From: Gracilibacillus ureilyticus
GTDB taxonomy: Bacteria > Bacillota > Bacilli > Bacillales > Amphibacillaceae
DNA length: 48,560 bases
Direction: 5' to 3'
Assembly (NCBI RefSeq): GCF_900111195.1
Contig: NZ_FOGL01000011.1
Location: forward strand, 93,793 to 142,352
Positions 8,632 through 16,114 of the stretch are shown in pieces. The stretch's first letter is position 1, and each line of letters starts with the position of its first letter. Below the pieces are notes generated by a model, which ran no database searches, was not told the origin of the DNA, and worked only from the letters and a program-made list of their open reading frames with translations. Position numbers and translations under genes: made by a program.

Positions 8632-9459
8632 ATGAAAAAACTGTTTACACTATTTATTTTGTTAATGTTTGGTTTGCTTGCGGCATGCGGTTCTTCGAAT
8701 AGCGGTAATGAAAGCGGCCAGGCAAATGCAGAAGAAAATGATCAAGAAAATACAACAGAAACAGAGTCGGCCATAAGAGATAATCTGGAATTTACAGCTG
8801 AGGCAGAGCAACAGCAGGATGGTATTACATTTAGTTTTGAATTAGTTAATCATAATGAAGAGGATGTAACGGTCACTTTTCCATCAGGCCAGCAATATGA
8901 AATCGTACTGAAAAAAGATGACGAAGTTGTATATCAGTTCTCTGAAGGTAAGATGTTTACGGAAGCACTAGTGGAAGAAACGATAGCAAGCGGTGAATCA
9001 AAGACGTGGGAAGAAGAATGGCAGCCTGAGCAGGAATTGGCGCCTGGTGAATATAATGTGGAAATGCAATTACTGCCAACTAAGGCAGGCGATGAAGAAT
9101 TGGAGGAAGGAGCTTTCACTAGTCAGTTCTCTATCCAGATTTCAGATATGGCGGAAGAAACAAGTGCAGATGGTGAGGAATTAATCCGCAACATTGAAGT
9201 AACAGGAGAAAACGGTACTTACAAGGTTACAGGTGAGATGCATCCATCGATTGGAAATGTTTACTATGAAGTTGAAGATGGTCATAATTACTTAGTTGAA
9301 CAAACAGAGATTCCAATCGAAGGTGAAGACTGGTATTCTTTCACCATAGATATTTCGATTGCTGAAGAAGATCTTCCGTTTAATGGTGTTATCATGATGT
9401 CCATATTTAATGAAGATCGCTCATATGTTGTACCGGTCCAGTTAGACCAGATTCAATAA
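8632..9459 (+). CDS. Lipoprotein with BsuPI (intracellular proteinase inhibitor-like) domain
   Basis: 275 residues. A lipoprotein signal peptide ends in the lipobox LLAAC (Cys19), followed by an acidic Asn/Glu-rich linker to about residue 45. Residues about 50-155 form a BsuPI-like beta domain: FSFELVNHNEEDVTVTFPSGQQYEI, then a WxxxxxLxPGEY pattern. The last 100 residues are a second predicted beta domain that resembles the Gmad2/immunoglobulin-like modules of spore proteins, less surely. B. subtilis Ipi, which inhibits intracellular serine protease IspA, sits at this place after yitT but is cytoplasmic and shorter. This version is a surface-exposed two-domain form, so its target is probably extracytoplasmic or absent. 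AAAAGGGGAG precedes both GTG 8629 and ATG 8632. Confidence 0.8.
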   Translation: MKKLFTLFILLMFGLLAACGSSNSGNESGQANAEENDQENTTETESAIRDNLEFTAEAEQQQDGITFSFELVNHNEEDVTVTFPSGQQYEIVLKKDDEVVYQFSEGKMFTEALVEETIASGESKTWEEEWQPEQELAPGEYNVEMQLLPTKAGDEELEEGAFTSQFSIQISDMAEETSADGEELIRNIEVTGENGTYKVTGEMHPSIGNVYYEVEDGHNYLVEQTEIPIEGEDWYSFTIDISIAEEDLPFNGVIMMSIFNEDRSYVVPVQLDQIQ

Positions 9460-9462
9460 ATC

Positions 9463-9498
9463 AAAAAAAGAGAAGGTGGTATAAACCTTCTCTTTTTT
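9463..9498. terminator. Bidirectional terminator
   Basis: Twelve-bp stem AAAAAGAGAAGG/CCTTCTCTTTTT (9465-9476 with 9486-9497), loop of nine, A- and T-runs on both sides. Serves the BsuPI gene and the convergent Nfu_N gene. Confidence 0.92.
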
Positions 9499-9502
9499 CT
9501 AT

Positions 9503-9766
9503 CTAATATCCAAAATTTGTTATAACCTCTTCTACCTGGCTTATTAGGCTATCCCATTCTGCATCCATTTTTTTATTTACTGTGATAAAATGCTGAAAGC
9601 CAAACACGTTATCAACACCATCAAGTTTCATTAATTCATTTAATACGTCATGTTCACTTGTTTGTCCTTGCATTACTGAAACACTGCTGTTTCCTTCAAA
9701 GATCATTTTGTCACTGGTAAATTTCATTGCATTTGGATTTGGGGTAGCTTCAACATGAATAGCCAT
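9503..9766 (-). CDS. Stand-alone Nfu N-terminal domain protein
   Basis: 87 residues that align over their whole length with the Nfu/NifU N-terminal domain: EATPNPNAMKF at residues 6-16, then GVDNVFGFQHFITV. The domain normally sits in front of the cysteine-containing NifU C-terminal domain that carries Fe-S clusters. Here there is no CxxC and no second domain, so any role in Fe-S delivery would be as a partner or adaptor. A MIP18-type Fe-S protein gene (yitW-like) lies 2.7 kb away. ATG 9766 has AGGAGGAAATAATT upstream. Similar short proteins are common in Bacillaceae as far as I recall. Confidence 0.85.
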   Translation of the reverse strand: MAIHVEATPNPNAMKFTSDKMIFEGNSSVSVMQGQTSEHDVLNELMKLDGVDNVFGFQHFITVNKKMDAEWDSLISQVEEVITNFGY

Positions 9767-9880
9767 AATTATTTCCTCCTATTTCACCGTACTTTCTTTC
9801 TATCATATCAGAAATGCGAAGAATTAAAAAGCTTTTCTACCTGTAATACCAACGTCAAATGAGGTTAGGGGTGATGTGGA

Positions 9881-10306
9881 ATGTTTAAATTTTCAATGAT
9901 TACCGGGTTCTTTTCCGGACTTGTTTTAGGATGTTTCCTGTGGATGATGGAGAAGCTCATGAATGTAAAAGTTTATACCTTATTAATGAATGTAGACTTC
10001 CTGCCATTTTTCGAAGGAAGGGTATTTCCGCCAATATTAGAATGGATCTTTCATCTGCTAATTGCCTGGATTATTGCATTTTTTTATTTAGTATTATTAA
10101 AACCAAAATACAAAATCAGAAAGTCGCTTTTAGCTTGTTTGTTAAGTTTTATTGCAGCAATGAGTTATTTTCCTTTAACGGTATTAGCGAAAAAAGAAAC
10201 ACCAGCAGTGGATAATGCAACAGCGGTAATCTTCTGGTTTAGCGGTCATGCAATTTATGGATTGGTCCTTTATCGATTTGGTAAAAGAAATATACACCAC
10301 CATTGA
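9881..10306 (+). CDS. Conserved-looking four-helix membrane protein, function unknown
   Basis: 141 residues, four hydrophobic helices: about 5-25, 55-75, 82-103 and 115-132. A short loop carries VDFLPFFEGRVFPPILEW between helices one and two, and the C-terminus ends in HHH. I do not recognise the family with confidence; it resembles small YagU-like or DUF membrane proteins of Bacillaceae. Start at ATG 9881, with AGGGGTGATGTGGA upstream. Stands alone between two minus-strand genes. Confidence 0.7.
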   Translation: MFKFSMITGFFSGLVLGCFLWMMEKLMNVKVYTLLMNVDFLPFFEGRVFPPILEWIFHLLIAWIIAFFYLVLLKPKYKIRKSLLACLLSFIAAMSYFPLTVLAKKETPAVDNATAVIFWFSGHAIYGLVLYRFGKRNIHHH

Positions 10307-10317
10307 CTGGTGGTGTA
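10293..10317 (-). terminator. Hairpin terminator between convergent genes
   Basis: Perfect 10-bp stem TACACCACCA/TGGTGGTGTA with loop TTGAC. The T-rich tail (TATTTCTTTT) is on the minus strand, fitting the DUF3813 gene. The plus-strand gene stop codon is in the loop. Confidence 0.75.
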
Positions 10318-10326
10318 AAAAGTGCA

Positions 10327-10518
10327 TTATTTCAACTCGTTTTCTTGCTGCAGTTGTTGTTCCAGTTGTTTCAGTTCACGCTGTTCTTCTGCAGTAGCAT
10401 TTGTGTAAGCAGATTGTATCGCGTTCTGAGCCGCTTGTTTATCCTGTTCACTAAAATTGTTTCTGTTCATTAAGTTGTTTACAGCATTTTTTGCCTGTTC
10501 AAACATATTATTACGCAT
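10327..10518 (-). CDS. yizC: DUF3813 small protein (YizC-like)
   Basis: 63 residues, hydrophilic and Asn/Gln/Glu-rich, predicted helical: FEQAKNAVNNLMNR, then DKQAAQNAIQSAYTNATAEEQ and a Gln-rich C-terminal helix. Matches the DUF3813 pattern of B. subtilis YizC, which lies beside yitU as here. No catalytic residues are visible. ATG 10518 is preceded by AGGAGGGCCACCA. Likely an independent small transcription unit or co-transcribed from an upstream minus-strand gene. Function unknown. Confidence 0.75.
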   Translation of the reverse strand: MRNNMFEQAKNAVNNLMNRNNFSEQDKQAAQNAIQSAYTNATAEEQRELKQLEQQLQQENELK

Positions 10519-10595
10519 TGGTGGCCCTCCTTATAAAAATAAGTTTAACCATCAATATTGATGATCAAGCTTATTATGAAGAGATTAAGCTATTT

Positions 10596-11450
10596 TTATT
10601 CTGGTAAATGTTTTCTTCCGGAAGTGGCTTGTTCGAGTTGCAGATAATCAGTGAGGAAGTTTCCAATACCATTTTCTTCATTTGTAGCTGTCTCATATTT
10701 CGCAACAGCTTTTAATTCGTTGATTGCATTTCCCATCGCAACACCAACACCAGCAAAGTCAATCATTTCCAAATCATTATCTTCATCCCCAAATGCGATA
10801 ATATTCTCCTGAGGAATATGGTAGTAATGAGCGATCTTATGTAAGCCGACAGCTTTATTAATACCTTTACGGACAATTTCGATCACATTCCATGGAACAC
10901 CCCATTTGCGGTGTTCAATAACCGATGCATGTTCATCATCCAGGTATTGCCTTAGTTGTTCGATGTGTTCTTCTTTTGGATGAATCAAAATAGAGGTAGG
11001 ATCATCCTGTAAGTGATTTTTCAGACTGCCGATTGTTATTAAATCACGGTGGTCAGGCTCTGTGAATATATCCAGTATTTCTTCATCATATCTGTCTAAG
11101 TATATGTTGTCTTCTATTTCAGCAAAAATATTTTCTACATTAAAGTCATAACATGTCTGAATGATTTTTTTTGCGGTACGGTTTGGTAAAGGAGAGTGTA
11201 TACTATCCCATTTACTGTCTCCAGGATGATGGATCAGTGCCCCGTTAAAATTAACCATTGGTGTATTTAAACCAAGTTCATGATAATACATAATACTTGA
11301 TCTGTGCGGTCTTCCTGTTGCTATAACTACGATATGTCCCTCTTTCATTGCAGTCTGCACTACTTCTTTAGTATATGCACTTATAACCTTTTGTTCTGTT
11401 AATAATGTCCCATCTAAATCAAGTGCTATCAAATGTTTTTCTTTGCCCAT
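10596..11450 (-). CDS. yitU: HAD-superfamily Cof-type phosphatase (YitU-like)
   Basis: 284 residues, cytoplasmic. HAD motif I is DLDGTLL (11-17) with two Asp; motif II lies in VIATGRP; the C2-type cap spans about 85-195; motif III Lys is in RKGINKAVGL; motif IV is GDEDNDLEM. All catalytic residues are present. In B. subtilis YitU is one of several HAD phosphatases that dephosphorylate 5-amino-6-(5-phosphoribitylamino)uracil in riboflavin synthesis. Substrate here is inferred from family and gene position, so alternatives such as sugar phosphates or flavin mononucleotide remain open. ATG 11450. Confidence 0.85.
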   Translation of the reverse strand: MGKEKHLIALDLDGTLLTEQKVISAYTKEVVQTAMKEGHIVVIATGRPHRSSIMYYHELGLNTPMVNFNGALIHHPGDSKWDSIHSPLPNRTAKKIIQTCYDFNVENIFAEIEDNIYLDRYDEEILDIFTEPDHRDLITIGSLKNHLQDDPTSILIHPKEEHIEQLRQYLDDEHASVIEHRKWGVPWNVIEIVRKGINKAVGLHKIAHYYHIPQENIIAFGDEDNDLEMIDFAGVGVAMGNAINELKAVAKYETATNEENGIGNFLTDYLQLEQATSGRKHLPE

Positions 11451-11595
11451 ATCATCACCTCACTATGTAGTATAGTCTATAGTTGTAGACAGCAGATGTA
11501 AAGTTCTTGTATTGTTTTGTTTCTATATTTTGCAAGTTCGATTAGAAAGAGATATCATTAATATTATGGGAATTCTATGAAGAAAGGAAATTTAA

Positions 11596-12360
11596 ATGAT
11601 TATTGTAGAGAAAGAATATTGGCAGGAGATACCATTATTACATGTAGTTGATCATGATAAGAAAGAAGAACCTCTCCCAACGCTTACATACATTCATGGC
11701 TATACGAGTGCAAAGGAACATAATTTACCAACAGCTTATTTGCTAGCAGAGAAAGGTTACCGGGTCATATTGCCTGACTGTTTGTTACATGGTGAAAGAG
11801 ATGAAGAAATAACACATATGGAGCGTGAGTTGCGCTTTTTTGATATTATCAAACAAAATTTGGATGATATTGAATTAATTTATGAAGAATTAGTATCACG
11901 ACATCTGGTAGAAGTGGAACGGTTTGGACTTGCTGGTACCAGCATGGGAGGAATTACGACAGCAGCTGCATTAACTCAGTTTTCCTGGATTAACACGGCA
12001 GGTATTTTAATGGGATCACCGAAACTTACGTCATATGCGAATCAATTGATCGAATTTACAAAAACAAAAGTAAAAGATTTTCCGATATCAGACGAACAGC
12101 TCACACTTATTATGGAGGAGTTAAAAGAAATTGACTTATCCATTCAAATTGATAAATTATTTGACCGTCCATTATTTTTCTGGCACGGGGAGGATGATCA
12201 GGTGGTTCCGTTCCGGCATGCGTATGAGTTTTATGAGGAAGCAATTGAACATTACAAAAATCCGGAAAACATTCACTTTCTTAAAGAAATGAACAGAGGG
12301 CACAAGGTAAGCAGATTTGCGATAGTGGAGTTTGTAAACTGGTTAGAAAATAAGCTGTGA
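11596..12360 (+). CDS. yitV: Alpha/beta-hydrolase, prolyl-oligopeptidase-like (YitV-like esterase)
   Basis: 254 residues, no signal peptide, so cytoplasmic. Nucleophile elbow GTSMGG (Ser near 119), oxyanion segment YIHGYTSAKEH near residues 31-41, acid Asp in HGEDDQVVPF, and catalytic His in MNRGHKVS. Complete catalytic triad and normal length. YitV of B. subtilis is an uncharacterised esterase/peptidase in the same neighbourhood. GAAAGGAAATTTAA precedes ATG 11596. Divergent from the yitU-like gene with a shared 145-bp promoter region. Confidence 0.83.
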   Translation: MIIVEKEYWQEIPLLHVVDHDKKEEPLPTLTYIHGYTSAKEHNLPTAYLLAEKGYRVILPDCLLHGERDEEITHMERELRFFDIIKQNLDDIELIYEELVSRHLVEVERFGLAGTSMGGITTAAALTQFSWINTAGILMGSPKLTSYANQLIEFTKTKVKDFPISDEQLTLIMEELKEIDLSIQIDKLFDRPLFFWHGEDDQVVPFRHAYEFYEEAIEHYKNPENIHFLKEMNRGHKVSRFAIVEFVNWLENKL

Positions 12361-12437
12361 TAAATATCATTTTAAAAAATTTCAAAATTTGTTTATAATA
12401 AAGATAAGCCGTAAAAGTAACAAGGAGGGATATACAA

Positions 12438-12749
12438 ATGGATCAGGCATTGGAAGAGAATTTAATGGGAGCTTTGGAGAATGTTATTGACCCTGAGCTT
12501 GGTATAGATATTGTGAATCTGGGACTTGTATATGGTGTGGACCTAGATGATGAAGGTATTGCAACTGTGACAATGACGTTGACTGCAATGGGCTGCCCGT
12601 TAGCAGGTCATATTGAGCAAGATGTTAAGCGTGTGATGGAAGACATTCCGGAAGTAAAAGACACGAATGTGAATATTGTATGGAGTCCGCCATGGTCAAA
12701 AGACCGCATGTCACGCTATGCTAAAATAGCACTTGGTATTCCGGATTAA
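12438..12749 (+). CDS. yitW: MIP18/DUF59-family Fe-S assembly protein (YitW-like)
   Basis: 103 residues covering one DUF59 domain: DPELGIDIVNLGLVY near 19-33, then TLTAMGCPLAGHI, with the conserved Cys of the TxxxCP motif in MGCPL. Such proteins (SufT, PaaD, CIAO2 relatives) act in Fe-S cluster maturation or transfer; B. subtilis YitW has this assignment by homology. ATG 12438 has AAGGAGGGATATACAA. The gene ends at a strong terminator with a GAGA tetraloop. Confidence 0.87.
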   Translation: MDQALEENLMGALENVIDPELGIDIVNLGLVYGVDLDDEGIATVTMTLTAMGCPLAGHIEQDVKRVMEDIPEVKDTNVNIVWSPPWSKDRMSRYAKIALGIPD

Positions 12750-12753
12750 GCAG

Positions 12754-12779
12754 AAAAACGGACAGAGATGTCCGTTTTT
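12754..12779. terminator. Bidirectional terminator with GAGA tetraloop
   Basis: Eleven-bp perfect stem AAAAACGGACA/TGTCCGTTTTT. It closes yitW on the plus strand and the Crp/Fnr gene on the minus strand, whose stop codon starts immediately beyond. Confidence 0.93.
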
Positions 12780-13475
12780 CTAATGAAAAAGTTCCTCTTC
12801 AATTTTATCAGCATAAATAATCCATTCATGCGTGGACTTTTGTTCAATAAGCTTATCTTTTTTCAATTGACTTAGCGTTCTGCTAATAGTTTCTCTGCTT
12901 GTGCCAATCATATTCGCAAGTTCTTTGTTCGAGAATTGTTTAATCAATCTCATTCCGCCATTTTTATCTTCCGTTCCATTCTTCTTTACAAGCCTTAATA
13001 AGAGCATCATCAGTTGTTCACGGCTGGAATGCAAAATTTGTTCCTCTAAACGGTGTTGCAAATCAACAATCATATCACCAAGTACACGAAATATTTTAAT
13101 ACTAACTGAGGGGTAACGGATTAAATAGTCTTCAAATTTCTTTTTAGGTATGTAGATGAGTACACAATGCTCAGATGCTTCCGCATGTGCCGGATATCCA
13201 TCCTGGCGAAAAAATCCCTGATGTGGAAACATCTCTCCCTGATTCAGTATGTTAACGATCTGTTCACGGCCATGAATGTCCATCCGGTAAATTTTTACTT
13301 GTCCCTCTAACACAAAGTACACATTTTTAAGCGGATCGTCCTGCATAAATATATGTGTTCCTTTTGGATATTTTCTCGTATGTGCAATTTCTTCTAATGA
13401 GTTTATTTCATGAGAAGTTAGTTCTTCAAACAATGGTATCGCCTGTAAAACCTGATTAATCGAATACTGATTCAC
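12780..13475 (-). CDS. Crp/Fnr-family transcriptional regulator
   Basis: 231 residues. N-terminal cyclic-nucleotide-binding-like beta-roll (about 15-125), with FxxGqVKIYRMDIHGREQIVNILNQGEMF; a dimer helix at about 130-160; and a C-terminal Crp-type helix-turn-helix, FSNKELANMIGTSRETISRTLSQL. There are only isolated cysteines and no C-terminal cluster like that of Bacillus Fnr, so it is not an Fe-S oxygen sensor by sequence. It could sense another small molecule, as in ArcR or related Firmicute regulators. Start is GTG 13475 with GGGGGGAT upstream. No targets can be named from the window. Confidence 0.87.
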   Translation of the reverse strand: MNQYSINQVLQAIPLFEELTSHEINSLEEIAHTRKYPKGTHIFMQDDPLKNVYFVLEGQVKIYRMDIHGREQIVNILNQGEMFPHQGFFRQDGYPAHAEASEHCVLIYIPKKKFEDYLIRYPSVSIKIFRVLGDMIVDLQHRLEEQILHSSREQLMMLLLRLVKKNGTEDKNGGMRLIKQFSNKELANMIGTSRETISRTLSQLKKDKLIEQKSTHEWIIYADKIEEELFH

Positions 13476-13506
13476 GCTGCATCCCCCCTTAACTATTCTA
13501 CAGAAT

Positions 13507-13543
13507 AAATGGAACCCCTGTCATAAAAACAGGGGTTCCATTT
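13507..13543 (-). terminator. Very strong hairpin between the yjzD-like and Crp/Fnr genes
   Basis: Perfect 15-bp stem AAATGGAACCCCTGT/ACAGGGGTTCCATTT with loop CATAAAA. A short T stretch (TTTATTCT) follows on the minus strand. It separates the two minus-strand units. Confidence 0.85.
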
Positions 13544-13550
13544 GGCAATA

Positions 13551-13724
13551 TTAATTCTCTTCCTTTAAAATACCGTCACCTAAAAGGAATACTATAATAC
13601 TAAAGATAGCAGCAATTGCAAGAGTTCCTGGTACATCGAGGGCTTGACCTGCCATACTTGCTAAAACATAACCTACGACTAAACTTATGATAAGCGCCCA
13701 AAAAATAGTCATCACATATTTCAT
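13551..13724 (-). CDS. yjzD: DUF2929 small membrane protein (YjzD-like)
   Basis: 57 residues with two hydrophobic helices (about 2-24 and 31-49) separated by a short loop with ALDVPGT. Resembles B. subtilis YjzD, which lies close to med and fabHA as here. No function is known to me from this sequence. Start chosen at ATG 13724, with AAAGAGGTG seven bases upstream; the longer in-frame ATG at 13745 contains that ribosome site in its coding part. Confidence 0.75.
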   Translation of the reverse strand: MKYVMTIFWALIISLVVGYVLASMAGQALDVPGTLAIAAIFSIIVFLLGDGILKEEN

Positions 13725-14004
13725 TGTTTTCACCTCTTTAGTCATTTATGTAAAAAATAAATTCATATACATTCATTTTTCTATTTTATCAAAAACAATA
13801 CAGAAAATAAAGTCAGACTTTTGATCAGTGGGGGTGTTACAGACGATTAGTGTTGTGCAAATAAATAAATTGTGCTGTTTTTTTCATAACAGATATTAAG
13901 TCTGTAATAAGATTGTAATGTTTTCTATGTTTACGAGCAACGTTGAAAGCGATAAAATAGTCCTATAGACCAAATTTTAGGGATATTTCCAAGGAGTGCA
14001 TAGA

Positions 14005-14982
14005 TTGAAGAAGCGATTTGGAATTTCAATATTGATTTTTTTTATAATGATGCAGTTAGCAGGCTGTATGCAGTCTGGAGAAATAAATGAAATTGAACGG
14101 GTCGGTATGTTAATTGAACACTCAATTAATGATCAGACATGGGGCAATAAAGGTTATCGCGGATTACTTGAAATAGAAGAGGAACTTGATGTGGAAGTTT
14201 TCTTCCAGGAAGGCGTAAATACCCAGCAGCTGGTTAATCGTGCAGTAGAAGAATTTGCGAACCAGGGTGTTCAGCTGATTATTGGCCACAGCAGTAATTA
14301 TGGCGAACTATTTCATACTATACAAGGTGCTTATCCTGACATACATTTTCTCTATGTTAATGGTGCATATTCTGATGAAAATTTAACAAGCTTAAATTTT
14401 AATTCATTAGCTATGGGTTATTTCGCCGGTATGATTGCAGCGGAGATGACGGAAACTAATCATGTTGGGATTATTGCCGCATATGAGTGGCAACCGGAAG
14501 TAGAAGGTTTTTATGAAGGTGTGAAATATCAGAATGAAGATGTTGAGGTAGCCATACAGTATGTATACAATTGGGATGAATCCGACTTAGCTATGGAGTA
14601 TTATCATCATATGGTGGAAGGCGGAGTGGATGTCATATACCCGGCAGGAGATTCATACAGTGTTCCAGTTGTGGAAGCTGCAAAGGAGGATCAAATTTAT
14701 TCGATCGGTTTCGTAAATGATCAGCAAGTAATCGGTGGACAATCTGTATTAACAAGCACAATTCAGCATATTGATAAACTGTATGTGCATGCAGTAGAAC
14801 AATTGATGGAAGGAAATCTTGACGGCGGAATATATAATTTCGGCTTTGCGGAAGAAGTTATTACAATGGGGCCATACAGTGAGAAAGTCCCGCACTATTT
14901 GCAAGAAAAAATAAAGAAAAACATTGAGACATATATTGAAACAGGATTATTGCCATACCAGCAGAATGAGAATAAACCATAG
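14005..14982 (+). CDS. med: Med-like BMP-family substrate-binding lipoprotein
   Basis: 325 residues. Lipoprotein signal with lipobox QLAGC (Cys21), then a Bmp/PnrA-like periplasmic-binding fold: VGMLIEHSINDQTWGNKGYRGL, FANQGVQLIIGHSSNYGE, and VDVIYPAGDSY. B. subtilis Med positively affects comK expression and lies directly upstream of comZ and fabHA. Here comZ is absent and fabH follows after a terminator. The ligand is unknown; BMP relatives bind nucleosides. Start is TTG 14005, with AAGGAG at 13991-13996; an in-frame GTG at 13996 overlaps that site. 13746-14004 holds AT-rich promoter-like DNA without a clear consensus. Confidence 0.85.
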   Translation: MKKRFGISILIFFIMMQLAGCMQSGEINEIERVGMLIEHSINDQTWGNKGYRGLLEIEEELDVEVFFQEGVNTQQLVNRAVEEFANQGVQLIIGHSSNYGELFHTIQGAYPDIHFLYVNGAYSDENLTSLNFNSLAMGYFAGMIAAEMTETNHVGIIAAYEWQPEVEGFYEGVKYQNEDVEVAIQYVYNWDESDLAMEYYHHMVEGGVDVIYPAGDSYSVPVVEAAKEDQIYSIGFVNDQQVIGGQSVLTSTIQHIDKLYVHAVEQLMEGNLDGGIYNFGFAEEVITMGPYSEKVPHYLQEKIKKNIETYIETGLLPYQQNENKP

Positions 14983-15010
14983 TCTTTCCGGGACTATGGT
15001 TTTATTTTTT
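14974..15010 (+). terminator. Terminator of med
   Basis: Eleven-bp stem AAACCATAGTC/GACTATGGTTT with loop of seven and a T-rich tail (TTTATTTTTTT). The stem begins inside the last codons. Confidence 0.93.
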
Positions 15011-15063
15011 TAGGGAACACTGTATATATGACTTTGATTCGCGAATGGAGAAAAATTAAACAC

Positions 15064-15092
15064 TTGAAAAATTTTGTATAATATTTTAAAAT
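15064..15092 (+). promoter_or_regulatory. SigA promoter of fabH-fabF
   Basis: TTGAAA (15064-15069), 17-bp spacer, TAAAAT (15087-15092). The FapR operator overlaps the last two -10 bases, a position that would block RNA polymerase. A second -10-like TATAAT at 15077-15082 has no good -35. Confidence 0.75.
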
Positions 15093-15109
15093 TAGTACCA
15101 AGTCTTAAT
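15091..15109 (+). promoter_or_regulatory. FapR operator of fabH-fabF
   Basis: ATTAGTACCAAGTCTTAAT matches the FapR consensus ATTAGTACCTRGTCTTAAT at 18 of 19 positions. FapR is the malonyl-CoA-responsive repressor of lipid synthesis in Bacilli. The fapR gene itself is not in this window. Confidence 0.92.
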
Positions 15110-15148
15110 AATTGATATTAAATTAGTTCCTTTGAGAGGAAGGATAGT

Positions 15149-16084
15149 ATGAAAGCAGGCATTTTAGGAACTGGACATTACGCTCCAGAAAAAGTATTAA
15201 CGAACTTTGATATGGAGAAAATTGTTGACACGAGTGATGAATGGATACGGACAAGAACAGGGATAGAAGAAAGAAGAATAGCTTCTGACAACGAAGATAC
15301 GTCAGATTTAGCATATAAAGCTGCATTAAATGCGTTAAACGAGGCTGAATTGTCAGCAGAAGATCTTGACTTGATTTTAGTAGCAACAGTGACACCAGAC
15401 CAGGCTTTTCCAACAGTTTCCTGCATTCTTCAGGACAGATTAGGTGCAAGCAAAGCTGCGGCAATGGATATAAGCGCAGCATGTGCAGGCTTTATGTATG
15501 GTGTGATCACTGCTAAACAATTTATTGAAACAGGCGCATATAAACATGTTCTAATTATTGGGGCAGACAAATTATCCAAGATAACAGATTGGACAGACAG
15601 GAATACATGTGTGTTGTTTGGTGATGGCGCTGGAGCTGCGGTTATGGGACCGGTAAGCGAAGACAAAGGTATCTTATCTTTTGAATTAGGTTCAGATGGT
15701 TCAGGCGGGAAACACCTAGCTCAAGAAAATGAACATATCATCATGAATGGTCGAGAAGTATTTAAGTTTGCTGTTCGGCAAATGCCCGAATCTTCAGTGA
15801 ATGTTGTGGAAAAGGCAGGCTATGCTAAAGAAGACGTTGATTATTTAATACCACATCAGGCTAATATTCGTATTATGGAAGCTGCAAGACAGCGGTTAGG
15901 CATAGACCCGGAGAAATTAGCTGTGAACGTAAATAAATATGGTAACACTTCTGCTGCTTCTATACCGATCGCTTTATCTGAAGGAGTAAAAGAAGGTAAA
16001 ATAAAAGATAACGATTTAGTCGTTTTAGTAGGCTTTGGTGGCGGTCTAACATGGGGTGCTGTCGCTCTAAAATGGGGGAAATAA
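15149..16084 (+). CDS. fabH: 3-oxoacyl-ACP synthase III
   Basis: Starts fatty-acid synthesis by condensing acyl-CoA with malonyl-ACP in the cytoplasm. 311 residues. Catalytic triad Cys112 (AACAGF), His236 (IPHQANIRI) and Asn266 ([10 protein letters not shown]); C-terminal [15 protein letters not shown]. Branched-chain primer preference is usual for Bacilli but cannot be read from this sequence. Gene order med-fabH-fabF equals B. subtilis fabHA-fabF. GAGAGGAAGGATAGT precedes ATG 15149. The fabF start follows 30 bp after its stop. Controlled by the FapR operator upstream. Confidence 0.97.
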   Translation: MKAGILGTGHYAPEKVLTNFDMEKIVDTSDEWIRTRTGIEERRIASDNEDTSDLAYKAALNALNEAELSAEDLDLILVATVTPDQAFPTVSCILQDRLGASKAAAMDISAACAGFMYGVITAKQFIETGAYKHVLIIGADKLSKITDWTDRNTCVLFGDGAGAAVMGPVSEDKGILSFELGSDGSGGKHLAQENEHIIMNGREVFKFAVRQMPESSVNVVEKAGYAKEDVDYLIPHQANIRIMEAARQRLGIDPEKLAVNVNKYGNTSAASIPIALSEGVKEGKIKDNDLVVLVGFGGGLTWGAVALKWGK

Positions 16085-16114
16085 ATATACTTGAGGACTA
16101 AAGGAGGATGTAGT

